A stretch of 37,980 nt of DNA from Anaerotignum sp. (GTDB lineage Bacteria > Bacillota > Clostridia > Lachnospirales > Anaerotignaceae). Positions 1 through 8,698 of this stretch are shown here, in pieces. Under the pieces are notes generated by a model. The model did no database searches and was not told the origin of the DNA. It saw only the letters and a program-made list of their open reading frames with translations. The DNA is taken from positions 1 through 37,980 of the forward strand of contig JAHHTX010000006.1 of the NCBI GenBank assembly GCA_020024255.1, written 5' to 3'. Each line of letters starts with the position of its first letter. Within the stretch, counting starts at the first letter, position 1. The translations under genes and the position numbers were made by a program.

Positions 1-54
1 GTTTCCCAATCCCTTTTGCATGTTCAAAAAGGGATAAAACTACTTTTTCGACAG
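1..54 (-). repeat. Repeat element copy A (truncated by window edge)
   Basis: This is the outer end of the repeat family also found at 11479-11658, 16735-16963, 25615-25840 and 31919-32140. Read on the minus strand it begins GACTGTCGAAAAAGTAG and continues through a TATCCC segment to TTGGGAAAC, matching the left end of the other copies. The rest lies beyond the window start. It directly abuts a terminator hairpin at 60-94, as the other copies do. Confidence 0.8.
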
Positions 55-59
55 TCTGG

Positions 60-94
60 CTGGCACAGTGCGTATTTCCTATGCCAGTTTTTTT
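60..94 (+). terminator. Rho-independent terminator beside repeat copy A
   Basis: The stem CTGGCACAG (60-68) pairs with CTATGCCAG (79-87) with one mismatch and is followed by seven T. It would end a plus-strand transcript entering from left of the window. By analogy with copies C-E, a second copy of this hairpin may lie beyond the left edge, on the far side of the repeat. Confidence 0.65.
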
Positions 95-365
95 GACTTA
101 ATTTCAATGAAAATCTGTTAGCAATTCTGTATCAATGGGTACAATTTTGGGATTAACTTTCCAATGAATGTTCACAGAAGAATATCGCCAATAGCGGGTG
201 ATACATCTCTATGCCTGTGGTTTCTGGTATTATGGGCAGATTTTTCCCAAGCAAGGCAGTAAAAAGACAAGGGAAAATAGAAAAATGGCGAAGTGCCCCA
301 ATTGATTTTTGCAAAGGTTTATCGTATTTCATATAGTTAAACTTTACAAAGAGCAACCCTTTTCT
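95..365. other. Intergenic stretch downstream of argF, no gene seen
   Basis: About 270 bp of A/T-rich sequence lie between the terminator and the argF stop codon. A 67-codon minus-strand open frame (153-356) has no good ribosome binding site and no recognisable sequence. A weak TTTTCCC/GGGAAAA inverted repeat near 241-276 has no T-run. No convincing argF terminator is visible. Confidence 0.4.
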
Positions 366-1268
366 TTATTTCATCAATGTAACCATAACCGCCTTTTGTA
401 CATGAAGGCGGTTTTCTGCTGCTTCAAAAATCTCATCGGTGTGAGCCTCAAAAAGTTCTGCAGTGATTTCTTTTCCACGGTATACAGGCATACAATGCAG
501 TACCATTGCCCCGTCTTTTGCATTTTCCATCAGTGCATCATCCAAACGATAGCCGGCAAAGGCTTTGTCACGAATCGCTTTTTCCTCTTCCTGTCCCATA
601 GATGCCCAAGTATCTGTAATCACGACATCTGCATCTTTGACCGCTTCTTTGGGGTCATTTGTTAAGGTAAAGCCGTCATAGGCTGCTGCAAAGTCCAAAA
701 TTTCTTTCACCGGTTCATAGGATTTTGGTGTGGCAATGGCAACTTCCATTTCCATTTTTAGCCCCCCTACAATAAGAGAGTTTGCTGTGTTGTTGCCGTC
801 CCCAATGTAGCACATTTTCAATCCTTTTAGTCTTCCGTATTTTCCCCGAATAGTTAAGAGGTCAGTAAGTGTCTGGCAAGGATGACAGAAATCGGTTAAG
901 CCGTTGATGATGGGGATAGAACCATACTTTGCCAAATCTTCAGCTTCCTTTTGTGCATAAGTACGAATGATGATGCCATCAAGATAGCAGGAAAGAACTC
1001 TGGCTGTATCTTGTATAGGCTCGCCTCTGTCAATCTGTAAATCACGGGAAGAAAGGAAAAGGGACTGTCCGCCTAACTGGTATATGCCTGTTTCAAAAGA
1101 AACTCTGGTGCGGGTAGAGGATTTCTGGAAAATCAATCCGATGGATTTTCCCTCCAGATGGCGGTGGGGAATATGATGTTTTCTTTCATATTTTAATTGG
1201 TCTGCCAAGTCCAGTATGGATTTGATTTCTTCAGCACTACAGTCCATAAGTTTCAATAAATGTTTCAT
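366..1268 (-). CDS. argF: Ornithine carbamoyltransferase
   Basis: It catalyses carbamoyl phosphate + ornithine to citrulline + phosphate, a cytoplasmic step of arginine synthesis. At 300 aa it has the usual length. The carbamoyl-phosphate loop STRTR is at residues 51-55, HPCQTLTDL near 130, and the ornithine-side HCMP motif (HCLP in most homologues) near 258. The ATG at 1268 is preferred to the TTG two codons upstream because AGGAGG lies 8 nt before the ATG and only 2 nt before the TTG. It follows argG on the same strand after about 100 nt holding a probable intercistronic terminator. A catabolic (arcB) role cannot be excluded by sequence alone, but pairing with argG favours biosynthesis. Confidence 0.95.
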   Translation of the reverse strand: MKHLLKLMDCSAEEIKSILDLADQLKYERKHHIPHRHLEGKSIGLIFQKSSTRTRVSFETGIYQLGGQSLFLSSRDLQIDRGEPIQDTARVLSCYLDGIIIRTYAQKEAEDLAKYGSIPIINGLTDFCHPCQTLTDLLTIRGKYGRLKGLKMCYIGDGNNTANSLIVGGLKMEMEVAIATPKSYEPVKEILDFAAAYDGFTLTNDPKEAVKDADVVITDTWASMGQEEEKAIRDKAFAGYRLDDALMENAKDGAMVLHCMPVYRGKEITAELFEAHTDEIFEAAENRLHVQKAVMVTLMK

Positions 1269-1303
1269 TTGCAATTCCTCCTTTAATCAATTCGTTGATA
1301 TGT

Positions 1304-1338
1304 AAAAAAAGGAGAGCAGCAGAAATCTGCTTACTCCC
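1304..1338 (-). terminator. Probable intercistronic terminator between argG and argF
   Basis: On the minus strand an imperfect hairpin (GGAG/CTCC outer arms, AGCAG/CTGCT inner arms; 1311-1338) is followed by seven T (1304-1310). It lies between the argG stop and the argF ribosome binding site, so it should lower argF expression relative to argG. The outer stem is interrupted by an internal loop, which limits confidence. Confidence 0.55.
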
Positions 1339-1369
1339 CCATGTTTTTCATTTGTATGTGTATATTGTT

Positions 1370-2620
1370 TTATTCCACGCTAGGAAAAGGTTTGCCACCT
1401 TTTGCGGTAACTACCTGATTGTTCAAAGCACGCACCTTGATGGGCAGACCAAAGAGGCTGATGAAACCGGCAGCATCTGCTTGGTCATAGCAGTCGTCTT
1501 CATCAAATGTAGCCATATCTGCAGAATACAGGGTGTAAGGAGAAGTTACGGAAACGGGAATGATGTTGCCTTTGTACAGTTTCAATGTGACATCTCCGGT
1601 TACGGTTTCCTGTGTAGAATCTACAAAAGCACTCAATGCTTTCCGTAAAGGTGTGTACCATTTACCTTCGTATACCAAATCGGCAAATTTCAGTGCAATC
1701 TGCTGTTTGTAGTGCTGTGTTTCTTTATCCAGTGTGATTTCTTCCAGTTTTGCGTGGGCGTTATACAGAATCGTACCGCCGGGTGTTTCGTAAATGCCAC
1801 GACTCTTCATACCAACCATACGGTTTTCTACCAAGTCCAGAATTCCACAACCGTTTTCGCCGCCCAGTTTGTTCAAAAGGGCAATGACCGAAAGACTGTC
1901 CATTTCCTTGCCATCTACAGCAGTAGGTACACCTTTTTCAAAGTGAATGGTTACAACAGTCGGTTTGTCTGGTGCCATCTCAGGAGAAACACCGAGTTCC
2001 AAAAATCCCGGAGTGTTAATGGGTGCTTCGTTGGCAGGGTCTTCCAAATCCAGACCTTCGTGTGAGAGATGCCACAGGTTTTTGTCTTTGGAGTAGTTTG
2101 TTTCTTTTGTAATTTTCAACGGGATATTGTGTTTTTCTGCATATTCGATTTCTTTTTCACGGGAGTTCAGTTCCCAGAAACGCCAAGGAGCAATGACTTC
2201 CATATCAGGTGCAAAAGCTTTGATGGCAAGTTCAAAACGAACTTGGTCGTTACCTTTGCCGGTACAGCCATGACAAATGGCATCTGCACCTTCTTTTTTT
2301 GCAATTTCCACAATACGTTTTGCAATGAGAGGTCTTGCAAAAGAAGTACCCAGCAGATAGTTTTCATATGTACCGCCGGCTTTTACGGTAGGGATAATAT
2401 AATCATCTACAAATTCTTTTTTCAAATCTTCAATATACAGCTTGGAAGCACCTGTTTTCAATGCTTTTTCTTCCAGACCGTCCAGTTCAGAACCTTGACC
2501 AACATCACCGGAAACAGCGATAACTTCACAATCGTAATGTTCTTTCAGCCAAGGGATGAGTACAGATGTATCCAGACCACCAGAATATGCTAATACGATT
2601 TTACTATATTTTTTTGCCAT
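1370..2620 (-). CDS. argG: Argininosuccinate synthase
   Basis: It condenses citrulline and aspartate with ATP to argininosuccinate, taking the product of the neighbouring ArgF. The 416-aa protein has the N-type ATP pyrophosphatase loop AYSGGLDTS at residues 11-19 and family segments such as HGCTGKGNDQVRFE and NSREKEIEYA. The ATG at 2620 has AGGAGG 9 nt upstream; an in-frame TTG two codons earlier is too close to that site. It is first of the argG-argF pair; argH is not in the window. An ARG-box-like operator overlaps its promoter, implying arginine repression. Confidence 0.96.
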   Translation of the reverse strand: MAKKYSKIVLAYSGGLDTSVLIPWLKEHYDCEVIAVSGDVGQGSELDGLEEKALKTGASKLYIEDLKKEFVDDYIIPTVKAGGTYENYLLGTSFARPLIAKRIVEIAKKEGADAICHGCTGKGNDQVRFELAIKAFAPDMEVIAPWRFWELNSREKEIEYAEKHNIPLKITKETNYSKDKNLWHLSHEGLDLEDPANEAPINTPGFLELGVSPEMAPDKPTVVTIHFEKGVPTAVDGKEMDSLSVIALLNKLGGENGCGILDLVENRMVGMKSRGIYETPGGTILYNAHAKLEEITLDKETQHYKQQIALKFADLVYEGKWYTPLRKALSAFVDSTQETVTGDVTLKLYKGNIIPVSVTSPYTLYSADMATFDEDDCYDQADAAGFISLFGLPIKVRALNNQVVTAKGGKPFPSVE

Positions 2621-2682
2621 AATCAATACCCTCCTGTATATATGTTTAAGCTGTTATTTCATCTATGTTTTTCGTTGACATT

Positions 2683-2711
2683 AGCATAACACAATATGAA
2701 TAATTATGCAA
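2683..2711 (-). promoter_or_regulatory. Predicted argG promoter
   Basis: On the minus strand, TTGCAT (plus 2706-2711) and TATGCT (plus 2683-2688) are separated by 17 nt, about 60 nt before the argG ATG. The -35 match is modest, but the position and overlap with the ARG box support it. Confidence 0.45.
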
Positions 2712-2712
2712 T
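2695..2712 (+). promoter_or_regulatory. ARG box (ArgR/AhrC operator)
   Basis: The 18-mer TATGAATAATTATGCAAT closely fits the Gram-positive ARG box form CATGAATAAAAATKCAAK, about 15 of 18 positions by eye. It covers the spacer and -35 region of the predicted argG promoter, the expected place for repression by an arginine-bound ArgR/AhrC hexamer. The regulator gene is not in the window. Confidence 0.65.
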
Positions 2713-2805
2713 ACTATTTTTTAAATTTGTATATTTTTTATGAGTGATATGAAAATTTTGAGATATTCATTCGTTTTATACACATAATATAATTGGTTTA
2801 TGCAG

Positions 2806-4107
2806 TTAATTGTCCGTCTCTTTTAAAAATTCCACAACAATGAGCGTCCCTTTTTTCGTGTCCTTTAGAAAAATGCTGCCGCCAATTTGGTTCATTATAC
2901 TTTTGCATATAGAAAGTCCTAAACCACTGCTGCCATTATAACCTTTTACAAAAGGCTGAAAGAGTGTTTTACGAATTTCTTCAGGAATTTGTACGCCATC
3001 ATTATAAAAATAAAGAATATGTTTTTCTGCACTCTCTTGATAAGAAACAGATAAAAAGGTTTTGGCATATTTTAATTGATTGGTAATCAGGTTTTCTACC
3101 AATATTTTGAAACGCTCTTGATTTTCCTCAATGATAACTTCTTCCGGAATATGCAGAAAAACATTTTGTTTTTTTTCTTGATTCAGAAGTGTCAAAATAT
3201 GCAGAATATATGATTTTACAGCAATATTTTCTTTTTTTGCAGCTGCAGGTGCAGATTCCAGTCGAACGATAGTCAACAAATCCTGTACTTTCTGTTTCAT
3301 CCGTTCTGTTTGTGCGATGATGGTTTTCATGGATTCTTCAGGTGTACCTTTTGGATAAATACCATCTATGGCAGATGCTGCATAGCCTTCAATAATCATA
3401 ATAGGTGTTTTCATTTCATGGGAAATGTATTGCAGTGTTGTTTGTCGCATAGCTGCTTCTTTATCCAAAGATTCTTTCATTATACATAAATCGGATACCA
3501 GATCTTGCAATGCATCATCTTTTGTAGAAATTTCCAAAGGTTCTGTATCACTGCCTTCTGCAATCTTTTTGGTATAGCTTCGCAATATGGAAATATCTTC
3601 ATAAAACCCTTTGCTGATCATGTGGATATAAAACAGAGAAATCAGTGTTAGAAAAATAAAAAAAGTCAGAAAGCTCATGACAATATGAGGGAAAATTTCT
3701 GCATAGATATCTTTGATAATAGAATAATGATATAAAGTTTCTCCTTCATTGGTGTCCAGGCGAATGGTATAAAGCAGATGCTTGCCGTCAATCGTTTCCC
3801 GATAGAGTTTTTCTGGCTCCTTTTGCTTTTCTGCTTTTTCTTTTAATGTGTTTGCCACATTATCTTTATGGATACCTTGTACTACATCAATACTATCTGT
3901 GGTAACGCCTAAAATCCATTCGTTTTCCACTCCCATATCCTGTTTTTTTGCAAAGGTATATTCATCTATAACACGGTCTTCAAATATTTGGCTGAAATGA
4001 AAAAAAGACCAGTAATAAACAACGAAAAGAGAAACTCCTGTAACGGCGATAGTAAACAGTATAGTATGGAGTATCATTTTTTTGCGTAGTCCTTTTTTTT
4101 GCTTCAT
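2806..4107 (-). CDS. Two-component sensor histidine kinase
   Basis: This 433-aa membrane kinase has TM1 at about residues 11-33, an extracytoplasmic sensor region at about 34-140 and TM2 at about 141-163. It then has a HAMP-like linker, a HisKA domain with phospho-acceptor H230 in YISHEMKTP, and an ATPase domain with N-box NLITNQLKYA and G-box GLGLSICKSI. The sensor region matches no fold I recognise, so the signal is unknown. Its ATG overlaps the regulator's stop codon (ATGA), so the two are translationally coupled. The pair is divergent from the YfcC-type transporter, which is a possible target. Confidence 0.93.
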   Translation of the reverse strand: MKQKKGLRKKMILHTILFTIAVTGVSLFVVYYWSFFHFSQIFEDRVIDEYTFAKKQDMGVENEWILGVTTDSIDVVQGIHKDNVANTLKEKAEKQKEPEKLYRETIDGKHLLYTIRLDTNEGETLYHYSIIKDIYAEIFPHIVMSFLTFFIFLTLISLFYIHMISKGFYEDISILRSYTKKIAEGSDTEPLEISTKDDALQDLVSDLCIMKESLDKEAAMRQTTLQYISHEMKTPIMIIEGYAASAIDGIYPKGTPEESMKTIIAQTERMKQKVQDLLTIVRLESAPAAAKKENIAVKSYILHILTLLNQEKKQNVFLHIPEEVIIEENQERFKILVENLITNQLKYAKTFLSVSYQESAEKHILYFYNDGVQIPEEIRKTLFQPFVKGYNGSSGLGLSICKSIMNQIGGSIFLKDTKKGTLIVVEFLKETDN

Positions 4108-4769
4108 ATGTTATACCTATAGCCATAACCATAAATTGTTTCTATGGTAAGTTTTGGCAGCTTTCTGCGAATATTTTTGATGTAGTTGTCTACAATTCTG
4201 TCATTGCCGTAATAGTCTGTTCCCCATACCTGATTTAATAGCTGTTCTCTGGATATTGCCTGCCCTTTATGGCGAATAAAGAACAAAAGAATGTCAAATT
4301 CCCTGCTAGTTATATCTATTCGTTTTCCGTCTGCCATAATCATACGCTTGGCAATATTCACCTCATAGTCGTTTATAGTGAAAAATTCCGTTTTTTCTTC
4401 CTGTCCATTCATTTGTTTTTTTCTCTTGTCTACACGAAAAACTAATTCTGCAGGCAAAAAAGGTTTTGCAATGTAGTCATCACATCCCATTTCAAAACCT
4501 GCTACACGATCAAAGCAATCTCCTTTTGCAGAAATGATAATGACAAAAGCATTTTTATTTTTTGTTTTTATTCTTTTGATCAGTTCAAGTCCATTTCCGT
4601 CAGGCAGCATAACATCTACCACCCAAACGGCAATATCTTTGTTTAAAAAAATTTCTGCTTCTGCAATAGTGCTGCAAGTATGTACCACATACCCCGCCTT
4701 TTCCAAATAGATGCAAAGCATTTGACTTAAATCTTTTTCGTCTTCCAAAAGACAAATCTTTTGAATCAT
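4104..4769 (-). CDS. OmpR/PhoB-family response regulator
   Basis: This 221-aa regulator has a receiver domain with acidic pair E9/D10, phospho-acceptor D52 in VVDVMLPDG and the conserved Lys in YIAKPF, followed by a C-terminal winged helix (TSREFDILLFFIRHKG, then NIRRKL and YGYGYRY). The start at 4769 is chosen because AGGAGG lies 6 nt upstream; the longer frame to 4811 has no such site and overlaps the likely promoter. It is first in the operon with the kinase and overlaps it by 4 nt. The regulon is unknown; the divergent transporter is the obvious candidate. Confidence 0.94.
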   Translation of the reverse strand: MIQKICLLEDEKDLSQMLCIYLEKAGYVVHTCSTIAEAEIFLNKDIAVWVVDVMLPDGNGLELIKRIKTKNKNAFVIIISAKGDCFDRVAGFEMGCDDYIAKPFLPAELVFRVDKRKKQMNGQEEKTEFFTINDYEVNIAKRMIMADGKRIDITSREFDILLFFIRHKGQAISREQLLNQVWGTDYYGNDRIVDNYIKNIRRKLPKLTIETIYGYGYRYNI

Positions 4770-4801
4770 GTGCTTCCTCCTAAGTGTACAGTATTTTATA
4801 C

Positions 4802-4831
4802 ATTTTAACATATTTTTCTGTAATTTTCCAA
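4802..4831 (-). promoter_or_regulatory. Predicted promoter of the two-component operon
   Basis: On the minus strand, TTGGAA (plus 4826-4831) and TAAAAT (plus 4802-4807) are separated by 18 nt, about 33 nt upstream of the regulator ATG. A nearby inverted repeat, TTATG-N7-CATAA at about 4838-4855, lies between the two divergent genes and could be an operator. Confidence 0.45.
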
Positions 4832-4893
4832 AGAAATCTTATGATTGTAACATAAATTCTTGATATATTTAAAAAAAAGGAGGGGAACAAAGC

Positions 4894-6366
4894 ATGGAAA
4901 AGAAAAAATTTAAAATGCCCACTGCATTTACAACGCTGCTAATTTTAACCATAACAGTGGCGGTACTCACATTTATTATTCCGGCAGGACAGTATGAATA
5001 TGTCAACGGTATGCCTGTGGCAGGCACTTATCAAGTGACAGAATCCAATCCGCAGGGGATATGGGATGTGTTTAAAGCACCTGTAGAAGGGTTTAAAGGT
5101 GCGATTGATGTGATTTTGTTTGTATTGGTTCTTGGTGGTTGCCTTGGTGTTTTGTTTGAAACAAAAGCGATTGATGCAGCATTGTCCAAGGTAGTTCTGC
5201 GTTTGGAAGGCAGAGAAAAAATTCTCATTCCCATTATCATGATAATTTGTGCCATTGGCGGTACAACTTATGGTATGGCAGAAGAAACCATCGCCTTTTA
5301 TCCGTTAATTATACCGATTTTGCTGGCAGCAGGATATGATGTTGTTACAGGGGTTATGATTATTTTTCTTGGTTCAGGTGTTGGTATTGCAGGTGGTATT
5401 ATCAATCCATTTTCTGTGGGAATCGGCTCTAATCTTGCAGGGATTTCTCTGGGAGAAGGTATGATTGTGCGTATCATCATGTTTCTTCTGTATTTAACAT
5501 TTGCCATCTTCTTTGTTATGCGCTATGCAGAAAAGGTGAAAAAAGACCCCAAAAAGTCTATTGTATATGACATAAAGCATATTACTGATGCACCCTTTAA
5601 AAAAGATCTATTAGAAAATATTCCGGAATTTGATGGGAAAAGGAAAAAGGTTATTACGGTGTTTGGTTTAATGTTCCTTGTGATGATTATTGCGATTATT
5701 CCTTGGGGCAGTAAATTTAATATACATATTTTTGAAGATTTCCATGAAATGATTATGGGGATTCCGGTACTTGGCACAATTCTTGGTCATGTCACACCTT
5801 TGGGCGAATGGTACTTTACAGAGATGACCATGCTGTTTTTTGTAGCCGCATTGCTTATTGGGAAGTTATACGGATACAAGGAAAATCAGATTGTAAGCCT
5901 CTTTATTGCAGGGGTAAAAGATATTATTAGCGTAGCATTAGTGCTGGGCGTTGCAAAAGGTTTATCTGTTGTAATGTCTGAAGGTATGATTATAGACACG
6001 GTTCTGCACTTTGGCGAGGGTCTTTTGACTCATTTAAAAGCAGAAGTATTTCCGGCTATTGCATATTTGTTATATATTCCTATGTCGTTGCTTATTCCTT
6101 CTTCTTCGGGATTGCAGACAGCAACTATTCCTATTCTTGCTCCTTTGTCCGATTTTATTGGCATTGGCAGAGAATTTGTTGTTATGGCTTGTCAGGCAGG
6201 GGCAGAAAGTATGAATTTTATTTCTCCCACACAAGCGGTTTTAATTGGTGCTTTGACATTGACCAATATTCCATATGAAAGATGGCTCAAACATATCATG
6301 CCTTTCTTTATTGGAATTCTTGTGATTACCATTGTTTCACTTACAGTAGGCAATATGATTTTTTAA
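4894..6366 (+). CDS. YfcC-family (DcuC-like) membrane transporter
   Basis: This 490-aa polytopic protein is of the YfcC/C4-dicarboxylate anaerobic carrier type, with roughly 11-13 hydrophobic segments. Family-like features are the PAGQYEY segment after TM1, GGTTYGMAEETIAFYPLIIPI, GSGVGIAGGIINPFSVGIGSN and the late SLLIPSSSGLQTATIPILAPL and SPTQAVLIGALTL. YfcC relatives are usually linked to basic amino acid, peptide or dicarboxylate transport; the substrate cannot be read from sequence. The start has AAAGGAGGGG 8 nt upstream. It is divergent from the two-component system and 111 nt upstream of an opine-dehydrogenase-like gene, suggesting transport of an opine, amino acid or keto acid linked to that enzyme. 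Confidence 0.88.
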   Translation: MEKKKFKMPTAFTTLLILTITVAVLTFIIPAGQYEYVNGMPVAGTYQVTESNPQGIWDVFKAPVEGFKGAIDVILFVLVLGGCLGVLFETKAIDAALSKVVLRLEGREKILIPIIMIICAIGGTTYGMAEETIAFYPLIIPILLAAGYDVVTGVMIIFLGSGVGIAGGIINPFSVGIGSNLAGISLGEGMIVRIIMFLLYLTFAIFFVMRYAEKVKKDPKKSIVYDIKHITDAPFKKDLLENIPEFDGKRKKVITVFGLMFLVMIIAIIPWGSKFNIHIFEDFHEMIMGIPVLGTILGHVTPLGEWYFTEMTMLFFVAALLIGKLYGYKENQIVSLFIAGVKDIISVALVLGVAKGLSVVMSEGMIIDTVLHFGEGLLTHLKAEVFPAIAYLLYIPMSLLIPSSSGLQTATIPILAPLSDFIGIGREFVVMACQAGAESMNFISPTQAVLIGALTLTNIPYERWLKHIMPFFIGILVITIVSLTVGNMIF

Positions 6367-6477
6367 GTAACAGCAATATGATTGAGATTGATTTTTATAT
6401 AGTTCAGACCATACTAAAAAACTGTTAATATACGAATATCATATATCATTTCAACACAATACTAAGGAGGTATTATC

Positions 6478-7599
6478 ATGGAAAAAATTACAGTAATTGG
6501 CGCAGGTAACGGCGGTGTAACTGCTGCATATCATTTTGCAAAGTTAGGACATGAAGTATGTATTTATGACAATCCCCAATTTGATACACAGATTAAAGCT
6601 ATACAGGCAAGCGGAGGTATAGAAGCATTGGCAGAAGACCACGGCTGTCAGATGAGTTTTCCCGGTTTTTCTCCAATTGCATTGGCTACAACAGATATTA
6701 AAGAAGCGATGGCATTTGGTAATGTATTTGTTATGATATGCCCCTCTTTTGCACAGGAAGGCTTTTTTGAAGTGATGATGCCTTACCTGAAGAAAGATGA
6801 TATTGTATTGCTGATGCCTGGCAATTATGGCGGCTTGGTGATGAAGAAAATGTTGAAGGAAGCGGGAAAAGATGATTTGGGCGTTATCATTTGTGACGCA
6901 ATCTCTATTCCTTGGGCTTGCCGTATTGTAAAACCTGGTGTAATTACGATTATGGGGATAAAAGCATTTTTGCCTCTCAGCATTATGGCAGACAGTGAAA
7001 CAAAAGAAAAGGTTGCACAACAACTTAAAGATGTTCTGCCCATTCCTATTGAACTTCTGCCGAATCCGGTTGCAGCAGGTTTGGAAAATATCAATTTCGG
7101 TGGACATCCTTTGTTGACAACATTGAATATGGGTATTTTGGAAAACTTTAACGGTGAGTTTAATTACTACAAAGATTGTTGCAGCACAGCAACAGCAAAT
7201 GCCGCAGCAAAAATGGATAATGAACGTCTTTCTGTTGGCAAAGCATTAAATCTGAAACTGAGAACAGAACTGGAAGCGATGAATGCATTGTATGCAAGTG
7301 AGTATACCAGCGTATACGAATTTAACCGTGCATCTACAACTCATGGTAAGATTAATAATTCACCGAATAGTGCTAAATCCAGATACATTACAGAAGATGT
7401 AGCATATCTGTTGGTTCCTTGCTATGAATTTGCAACAAAATGCGGGTTGAAAGTACCTATTGTAGAATCCTGTATACATATTGCATCTGCATATAACGAA
7501 ACAGACTACTTTAAGACAGGACGCACTTTGGAAAAAATGGGTCTGGATCATTTGAATAAAGAAGAATTGGTACAGGCTATTCATCATTTAGATTGTTAA
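6478..7599 (+). CDS. NAD(P)-dependent octopine/nopaline dehydrogenase family protein
   Basis: This 373-aa cytoplasmic oxidoreductase has an N-terminal Rossmann fold (ITVIGAGNGG, glycine motif at residues 8-13) and a C-terminal octopine-dehydrogenase-type helical domain. The segment INFGGHPLLTTLN carries the conserved catalytic-type His. Family members reversibly join an amino acid (often arginine) and a keto acid, or cleave opines, using NAD(P)H. AAGGAGG lies 7 nt upstream of the ATG. It follows the YfcC-type transporter and ends at a strong terminator, so the two probably form one unit. Family assignment is good; the exact substrate is unknown. Confidence 0.85.
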   Translation: MEKITVIGAGNGGVTAAYHFAKLGHEVCIYDNPQFDTQIKAIQASGGIEALAEDHGCQMSFPGFSPIALATTDIKEAMAFGNVFVMICPSFAQEGFFEVMMPYLKKDDIVLLMPGNYGGLVMKKMLKEAGKDDLGVIICDAISIPWACRIVKPGVITIMGIKAFLPLSIMADSETKEKVAQQLKDVLPIPIELLPNPVAAGLENINFGGHPLLTTLNMGILENFNGEFNYYKDCCSTATANAAAKMDNERLSVGKALNLKLRTELEAMNALYASEYTSVYEFNRASTTHGKINNSPNSAKSRYITEDVAYLLVPCYEFATKCGLKVPIVESCIHIASAYNETDYFKTGRTLEKMGLDHLNKEELVQAIHHLDC

Positions 7600-7641
7600 T
7601 GTTATCTTTTGTCATAGGATAGACACTTCCTATTTCTCCAT

Positions 7642-7687
7642 AAAAACCCCTTTTAAAGCAGAGCGAATCTGCATAAAAGGGGTTTTT
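7642..7687. terminator. Bidirectional rho-independent terminator
   Basis: The long stem AACCCCTTTTA/TAAAAGGGGTT contains an inner GCAGA/TCTGC stem. It has T-runs on the plus side and, read in reverse, on the minus side. It separates the plus-strand dehydrogenase from the convergent minus-strand gene at 7759-8616 and can serve both. Confidence 0.85.
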
Positions 7688-7758
7688 CTTTTCGTCATGA
7701 TATATATACAAATTTTATAATTTAGAATTTTTATTTTATTTTTTTATGTACAAAACAA

Positions 7759-8616
7759 TTATCGTCTATCTCTTATATCCTTTTGCTTTACCCAAGCGTT
7801 GTAAGATGCGTTTGTGGCAACATCTACCAATGTACGCAGTTCTGTTTTTGTTAGATCAGTATGGTGTCCTACACCAAGACCCATTCTTTTTGCTTCAGCA
7901 ATAGATACCGCTTTGTCCGTGGTTTTTATGGAAAAATCCACTCTGGGGGATATAGTGCCTGTAACCCAGTCATAGCAGTAATCAGGCCCATAATACATAC
8001 CATTTACCTCTATAGCATCGGTTTTGCCAAAATCAGCGTCTGTTGAAGGTGCTTTATCAGAACAATATTTTTCCATACGCTCCATTATGTTTGCGAGCTT
8101 TTCAAAAGATTGTATTTCAAAAGGGTTCATAGACTGCAATTTCTGGCACTTTACCCAGTAAACAGCGTTGTTGTTTGCATCAAGCAGTGTATGGATATGG
8201 AGATCCTCCTCAGCATAGCTGTTTTTATCCATTAGTTTTCCGTAGGTTCCGCAGGAAGAATGTTTTCCGTCAGAATATTCCCAATAATAGTGTGCCCGAT
8301 GTTCACCATAAACGGCTTTGGCTTCATCAGCACTGAGTAAGCCATTTTTTACCAGGTCATTTACAAAAGCATTATATTCCTGATTAGTCATATTTTTTGG
8401 ATTATACTTTGCTGCCAGCATCTCAATTTCTGCCTGTGTAGCCGTTTTATTGCTGATTTCAGGTTTTACAGGTGTATACTGGACAGGTTTGTTTTGTAGT
8501 GACAGGTTTAAAAGGTCAAGATAGCTACTGTTTGTACGGGTTGTTTTTTTGCTGTTTGATACCTGATTTTGTACTTGCAATAATGGCAGGATAGATTCTA
8601 TAGATGAATTACGCAT
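7759..8616 (-). CDS. Hypothetical protein, 285 aa
   Basis: I do not recognise a family. The protein has no signal peptide or membrane segment. The first ~65 residues are Ser/Thr/Asn/Gln-rich and look disordered. A helical segment follows (NMTNQEYNAFVNDLVKNGLL, then SADEAKAVYGE), resembling a calcium-hand-like or small helical motif without a clear loop. Next comes an aromatic/His-rich middle (HYYWEYSDGKHSSCGTYG, DLHIHTLLD) and a conserved-looking MYYGPDYCYDWVTG. The ATG at 8616 has AAGGAGTG at good spacing and a plausible promoter at 8670-8698, so it is likely a real single gene. Only a small number of Cys are present and no classic metal motif is evident. Confidence 0.75.
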   Translation of the reverse strand: MRNSSIESILPLLQVQNQVSNSKKTTRTNSSYLDLLNLSLQNKPVQYTPVKPEISNKTATQAEIEMLAAKYNPKNMTNQEYNAFVNDLVKNGLLSADEAKAVYGEHRAHYYWEYSDGKHSSCGTYGKLMDKNSYAEEDLHIHTLLDANNNAVYWVKCQKLQSMNPFEIQSFEKLANIMERMEKYCSDKAPSTDADFGKTDAIEVNGMYYGPDYCYDWVTGTISPRVDFSIKTTDKAVSIAEAKRMGLGVGHHTDLTKTELRTLVDVATNASYNAWVKQKDIRDRR

Positions 8617-8669
8617 GGGAAAATCACTCCTTTATTCTGATAATCTCAATGAAATATACAGTTAATTTT

Positions 8670-8698
8670 ATCGTATCATGATTTTGTTTCTTTTTCAA
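8670..8698 (-). promoter_or_regulatory. Predicted promoter of the 285-aa hypothetical gene
   Basis: On the minus strand, TTGAAA (plus 8693-8698) and TACGAT (plus 8670-8675) are separated by 17 nt, about 55 nt before the ATG at 8616. Confidence 0.5.

Noticed and set aside
153..356. 67-codon minus-strand frame after argF
   Set aside because: No ribosome binding site, no recognisable motif, and position directly downstream of argF without support for translation.
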